Below, piece by piece: positions 60,518 to 64,000 of a DNA stretch of 64,000 nt. The DNA comes from Streptococcus canis (GTDB taxonomy: Bacteria; Bacillota; Bacilli; Lactobacillales; Streptococcaceae): assembly GCF_900636575.1 (NCBI RefSeq), contig NZ_LR134293.1, forward strand, positions 1,427,501-1,491,500, in the 5' to 3' direction. The translations under genes were made by a program, and so were the position numbers. The notes under the pieces are model-generated. The model was given only the letters and a program-made list of their open reading frames with translations, made no database searches and was not told the origin of the DNA. The number at the start of each line of letters is the position of its first letter. The stretch's first letter is position 1.

Positions 60518-61168
60518 ATGATTAATATCCAGTTAATGAAAGATAGTTTAGGATTTGTGTTATCGGGATTACCTTATACTCTTGGTATATCACTACTTAG
60601 TTTTCTAACTGGGCTCTTCTTTGGCTTACTCCTTGCTCTATTAGGGAGATTACGTCAGCCTCTGATACACTATCTTGTTAAAGTTTACATTTCTATCATG
60701 CGTGGCGTGCCAATGATTGTCGTTCTCTTTGTCTTATATTTTGGATTACCTTATTACGGCTTAGAATGGCCATCCTTATTGTGTGCTTATCTTGGTTTTT
60801 CCATGGTTAGCGCTGCCTATATTTCTGAAGTTTTCCGCTCGTCCATAGACGCTATTGATAAAGGACAATGGGAAGCTGCTAAGGCTCTAGGTTTGCCATA
60901 TTCCCTGATGGTTAAGAAAATCATTTTGCCGCAGGCTTTTCGGATTGCAATTCCCCCTTTGGGAAACGTGATTATTGATATGGTCAAAAGCTCATCGCTG
61001 GCTGCCATGATTACCGTACCAGATATTTTTCAAAATGCTAAAATTATCGGTGGTAGGGAGTGGGACTACATGTCCATGTATATTTTAGTAGCCTTTATCT
61101 ATTGGCTCATCGCCTTTTTGTTAGAACGTTATCAAGAATATTTAGAAAGAAAGCTAGCGCTAGTTTAA
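60518..61168 (+). CDS. Polar amino acid ABC transporter permease
   Basis: A 216-residue His/Glu/Gln/Arg-type permease with about five membrane segments. The EAA loop is GQWEAAKALGLPYSLMVKKIILPQAFRIAIPP (near 120-150). RBS AAAGGAGG. No ATPase gene follows: a terminator closes the unit. The ATPase must be encoded elsewhere, or shared. Confidence 0.9.
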   Translation: MINIQLMKDSLGFVLSGLPYTLGISLLSFLTGLFFGLLLALLGRLRQPLIHYLVKVYISIMRGVPMIVVLFVLYFGLPYYGLEWPSLLCAYLGFSMVSAAYISEVFRSSIDAIDKGQWEAAKALGLPYSLMVKKIILPQAFRIAIPPLGNVIIDMVKSSSLAAMITVPDIFQNAKIIGGREWDYMSMYILVAFIYWLIAFLLERYQEYLERKLALV

Positions 61169-61190
61169 TATACCACAAAAAACGAATATT

Positions 61191-61224
61191 AACCCTGAAA
61201 ATACCATGTTTTCAGGGTTTTTCT
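61191..61224 (+). terminator. Terminator of the amino acid importer unit
   Basis: AACCCTGAAAA and TTTTCAGGGTT form an 11-bp perfect stem with a T-run. Confidence 0.85.
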
Positions 61225-61300
61225 GTTAAAAATATGATAGACTAGATAGAAAAGAATATTATTTTTGATTTAGTAGCTGACGTCACTAGAAAGGAACCTT

Positions 61301-61954
61301 ATGAATCATTCAACTTGGCATGAGAAAATCAAGGCTTTTTTACCAGAACATTACTATGGTCGTATTAACCATTTTTTAGACGATGTATATGCTTCAGGCT
61401 GTGTTTACCCACCTCGGGAGAATGTTTTTAAAGCCTTGCAGGTAACTTCTTTAGAAGAAACCAAAGTGTTGATTTTAGGCCAAGATCCTTATCACGGACC
61501 TAAACAGGCACAGGGCTTGTCATTTTCAGTTCCAGAAGAGATTCCCGCTCCGCCATCCCTCCTGAACATTTTAAAAGAATTGGCTGATGATATTGGTCCT
61601 CGTGATCATCATGATTTGACGACTTGGGCCAGCCAGGGAGTTTTACTCCTCAATGCTTGCTTAACGGTACCAGCCGGACAGGCTAACGGACATGCTGGTT
61701 TGATTTGGGAACCATTTACAGATGCTATTATTAAAGTTTTAAATGAGAAGGATAGTCCTGTTGTCTTTATCTTGTGGGGAGCCTATGCGAGGAAGAAAAA
61801 AGCCTTCATTACTAATCCCAAACACCATATTATCGAGAGCCCTCATCCAAGCCCCTTGTCATCTTACCGTGGTTTTTTTGGTAGTAGACCTTTTTCAAGA
61901 GCCAATGCTATTTTAGAAAAAGAGGGCTTGACTGGTGTTGATTGGTTGCAATAG
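61301..61954 (+). CDS. ung: Uracil-DNA glycosylase
   Basis: A 217-residue family-1 UDG excising uracil from DNA. Active-site motif [19 protein letters not shown] (near 61) with the catalytic Asp, the uracil-binding LLLNACLTV (near 118), and the minor-groove loop [13 protein letters not shown] (near 185) with the catalytic His are intact. RBS GAAAGGAACC. It is followed by pyrC 152 bp later. Confidence 0.96.
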   Translation: MNHSTWHEKIKAFLPEHYYGRINHFLDDVYASGCVYPPRENVFKALQVTSLEETKVLILGQDPYHGPKQAQGLSFSVPEEIPAPPSLLNILKELADDIGPRDHHDLTTWASQGVLLLNACLTVPAGQANGHAGLIWEPFTDAIIKVLNEKDSPVVFILWGAYARKKKAFITNPKHHIIESPHPSPLSSYRGFFGSRPFSRANAILEKEGLTGVDWLQ

Positions 61955-62106
61955 GAAGAAGTGTTACTGTTAACATATGGAGCGCTTTAGGTTAAGCACC
62001 TTAGGTCAGCGTTTTTGATATGCTAGTAGTTTCAAGTAACTAAAGTGGAATGTTTTAGGTAAAAATATCTAAGTTTTCAGGAGAATAACAGAAAAAAGGA
62101 GAGAGC

Positions 62107-63375
62107 ATGTTACTCATTAAAAATGGCCGCCTTATGGATCCAAAATCGCAGCGTGATCAAGTGGTAGATGTGTTGATTGATGGTAAGCAGATTGTAAAGA
62201 TAGCTCCCGTTATTGACTGCCAAGAAGCCCAAGTGATTGATGCTACTGGCCTCATTGTTGCTCCAGGTTTGGTAGATATTCATGTGCATTTCAGGGAGCC
62301 GGGGCAAACACATAAAGAAGATATTCATACAGGAGCCTTGGCAGCTGCAGCAGGTGGTGTGACGACAGTTGTCATGATGGCCAATACCAATCCTGTTATC
62401 TCAGATGTCAAAACCCTACAAGAAGTGCTAGCTAGCGCCGCTAAAGAAAAGATTCATATTTACACCAATGCCAGTGTGACCAAAAACTTTAATGGACAAG
62501 ATGTGACTGATTTTAAAGCCTTGTTGGAGGCTGGAGCAGTCAGCTTTTCGGACGATGGCATTCCCTTAGAAAATTCCAAAGTTTTAAAAGAAGCCTTTGA
62601 CCTCGCCAATGCTAATAATACCTTTATTTCCTTACACGAAGAAGATCCTCAGTTAAATGGTATTCTTGGCTTTAACGAAGGTATTGCTCGGGAGCAGTTT
62701 CACTTTTGCGGAGCAACTGGTGTGGCGGAATACAGTATGATTGCTAGAGATGTGATGATTGCTTATGATAGACAGGCTCATGTTCACATTCAACATTTAT
62801 CCAAGGCAGAATCGGTTCAAGTAGTCGCCTTTGCTAAACAGCTGGGTGCTAAGGTGACTGCCGAAGTAGCCCCACAACATTTTTCAAAAACTGAAGATCT
62901 CTTGCTTTTGGCAGGGACTAATGCTAAGATGAATCCTCCCTTACGTACAGAAAGAGACCGTTTAGCCGTTATTGAAGGTTTGAAATCTGGTGTTATTACA
63001 ATTATTGCTACTGATCATGCTCCTCATCACAAGGATGAAAAAGCCGTTGAGGATATGACTAAAGCACCATCTGGAATGACAGGTCTTGAAACTTCTTTGT
63101 CCTTAGGTTTGACATATTTGGTTGAACCAGGTCATCTTAGCCTTATGTCCCTATTAGAAAAAATGACCATTAATCCTGCTTCCCTCTATGATTTTGATGC
63201 TGGTTATTTAGCAGAAAATGGACCAGCAGATCTAGTGATTTTCTCAGACAAGGAAGACCGTATCATTACAGATCAATTCGCTTCCAAAGCTACCAATTCG
63301 CCATTTGTTGGGGAAAAACTCAAAGGTATTGTGAAATACACTATTGCAGATGGAGAGGTTGTTTACCCCAATTAA
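62107..63375 (+). CDS. pyrC: Dihydroorotase
   Basis: A 422-residue type I zinc dihydroorotase (carbamoyl aspartate to dihydroorotate). Metal ligands are HVHFREPG (near 58-65), the later His residues in the EEDPQLNG and [10 protein letters not shown] segments, and the Asp in [12 protein letters not shown] (near 302). Start ATG follows AAAGGAGAG. There is no PyrR-type leader visible in the 152-bp spacer to ung. Confidence 0.95.
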   Translation: MLLIKNGRLMDPKSQRDQVVDVLIDGKQIVKIAPVIDCQEAQVIDATGLIVAPGLVDIHVHFREPGQTHKEDIHTGALAAAAGGVTTVVMMANTNPVISDVKTLQEVLASAAKEKIHIYTNASVTKNFNGQDVTDFKALLEAGAVSFSDDGIPLENSKVLKEAFDLANANNTFISLHEEDPQLNGILGFNEGIAREQFHFCGATGVAEYSMIARDVMIAYDRQAHVHIQHLSKAESVQVVAFAKQLGAKVTAEVAPQHFSKTEDLLLLAGTNAKMNPPLRTERDRLAVIEGLKSGVITIIATDHAPHHKDEKAVEDMTKAPSGMTGLETSLSLGLTYLVEPGHLSLMSLLEKMTINPASLYDFDAGYLAENGPADLVIFSDKEDRIITDQFASKATNSPFVGEKLKGIVKYTIADGEVVYPN

Positions 63376-63385
63376 CAAATGAGTT

Positions 63386-63420
63386 AAAAAAGCTTGACTT
63401 TCAGAGGAAGTCAGGCTTTT
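63386..63420. terminator. Terminator between pyrC and plsY
   Basis: AAAAGCTTGACTT and AAGTCAGGCTTTT form a stem with A- and T-runs on the two sides, between convergent genes. Confidence 0.8.
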
Positions 63421-63427
63421 AGTAAGT

Positions 63428-64000
63428 TTATTTTTGAGGTGTTTGTTTGCTTAAATTTAGCCCCCAAGGCACTAAATTTTCAGAATGGTGTTTCATACGC
63501 TTAATATTATCCTGATGTCTTGTGATGATAATAGCGGCTAATAACATGACAATGAAGGTTAAAAACCAGTCATAGCGAGGTAAAAGAAAGTGGATCGCAG
63601 GGAAGATTAAAACAATTAGAACAGCCACAATGGCAGAAACCACACTAGCTAGAGAAATCATACTGAACAAATAAAGAGTCAGTAAAAAAACAAGGGCCAG
63701 AGAGAGAAGATACCAAGGGGCAAAGCCAAGTAAAACACCAGCACTAGTTGCCACTGCCTTACCACCCTTAAACTGAGCAAAAATAGGAAAGGTGTGCCCC
63801 AAAACTGCAAAAAATCCAATGACAATGGGTGATACTGTGGTTAAACCAAAAACAACTGGTAAAATAGTGGCCAGTGTGCCTTTTAAAATATCAATCACCA
63901 AGGTGGTCATTCCCGCCTTAATGCCTAAGATACGAAAAGTATTAGTAGTTCCAGTATTCCCTGAGCCATGTTCGCGGAGGTTAACATGGTAAAAATGCTG
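63428..64000 (-). CDS. plsY: Glycerol-3-phosphate acyltransferase PlsY (5' partial)
   Basis: An integral membrane acyltransferase using acyl-phosphate to start phospholipid synthesis. 190 residues are visible. Reading in from the edge, the sequence [20 protein letters not shown] is the PlsY motif with the conserved Gly/Asn/Thr residues, followed by hydrophobic segments and the second conserved motif [15 protein letters not shown]. The first 20 or so residues lie past 64000, so an internal ATG at 63910 is not the start. Confidence 0.93.
   Translation of the reverse strand, partial: QHFYHVNLREHGSGNTGTTNTFRILGIKAGMTTLVIDILKGTLATILPVVFGLTTVSPIVIGFFAVLGHTFPIFAQFKGGKAVATSAGVLLGFAPWYLLSLALVFLLTLYLFSMISLASVVSAIVAVLIVLIFPAIHFLLPRYDWFLTFIVMLLAAIIITRHQDNIKRMKHHSENLVPWGLNLSKQTPQK

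Noticed and set aside
63792-63992. Plus-strand open frame at the right edge
   Set aside because: It lies opposite plsY, whose conserved motif reads continuously on the minus strand to the window edge.

Overview
The window is chromosomal DNA of a pyogenic-group Streptococcus: AT-rich, Gram-positive ribosome binding sites, and Streptococcus gene order around rnjB, the pyruvate/acetoin dehydrogenase genes, lplA, murT-gatD, cdaA-cdaR-glmM, hemW, a type II-A CRISPR-Cas locus, rplJ-rplL, mnmE, rpiA, deoB, deoD and pyrFE. The best species call is Streptococcus canis. Cas9 is 1375 residues long, with a 10-residue basic insertion at 367-376 and a Lys-Gln insertion at 1337-1338. Both are, to my knowledge, hallmarks of the S. 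canis enzyme (ScCas9, reported PAM 5'-NNG) and not of S. pyogenes SpCas9. The species call is inference from recalled sequence; no search was run.

Layout. 1-7.3 kb: the end of a TrpX-like ABC importer operon, RNase J2, an esterase, a small membrane protein and a YdiF-type ABC-F protein. 7.6-13.2 kb: a four-gene 2-oxoacid dehydrogenase complex (acoA, acoB, acoC, lpd) in which E2 and E3 carry almost identical N-terminal lipoyl domains. 13.5-18.4 kb: a decayed IS30-family transposase, then the toxin operon nga-ifs-slo (NAD glycohydrolase, its immunity factor, streptolysin O), placed between lpd and lplA. 18.5-29.1 kb: lplA, the convergent murT-gatD pair, the c-di-AMP/glucosamine operon cdaA-cdaR-glmM, hemW, an acyl-ACP thioesterase, a NagD-like phosphatase and a membrane protein.

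29.2-35.9 kb: a complete type II-A CRISPR-Cas system: tracrRNA on the minus strand, then cas9-cas1-cas2-csn2, a leader, and a very short array of three full repeats and three 30-bp spacers. The last repeat is cut after 7 bases by an intact IS3-family element. The 5' end of the long tracrRNA matches 11 nt at the predicted cas9 transcription start, next to TAG. This predicts the natural single-guide (tracr-L) autorepression circuit known from S. pyogenes, here with a target PAM that fits NNG.

37.2-38.5 kb: rplJ-rplL with a structured leader. 39.0-46.7 kb: an accessory block with an AraC-type regulator divergent from a 1608-residue LPXTG collagen-like surface protein built of three nested tandem-repeat arrays, followed by a decayed IS1182-type transposase. 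46.9-64 kb: housekeeping genes, mainly nucleoside and pyrimidine metabolism (mnmE, rpiA, deoB, punA, deoD, pyrF-pyrE behind a PyrR-type attenuator, ung, pyrC), a CpsY/MtaR-type regulator, an amidase, a polar amino acid importer, and plsY running off the right edge.

The first and last genes are partial. No tRNA or rRNA genes were seen.
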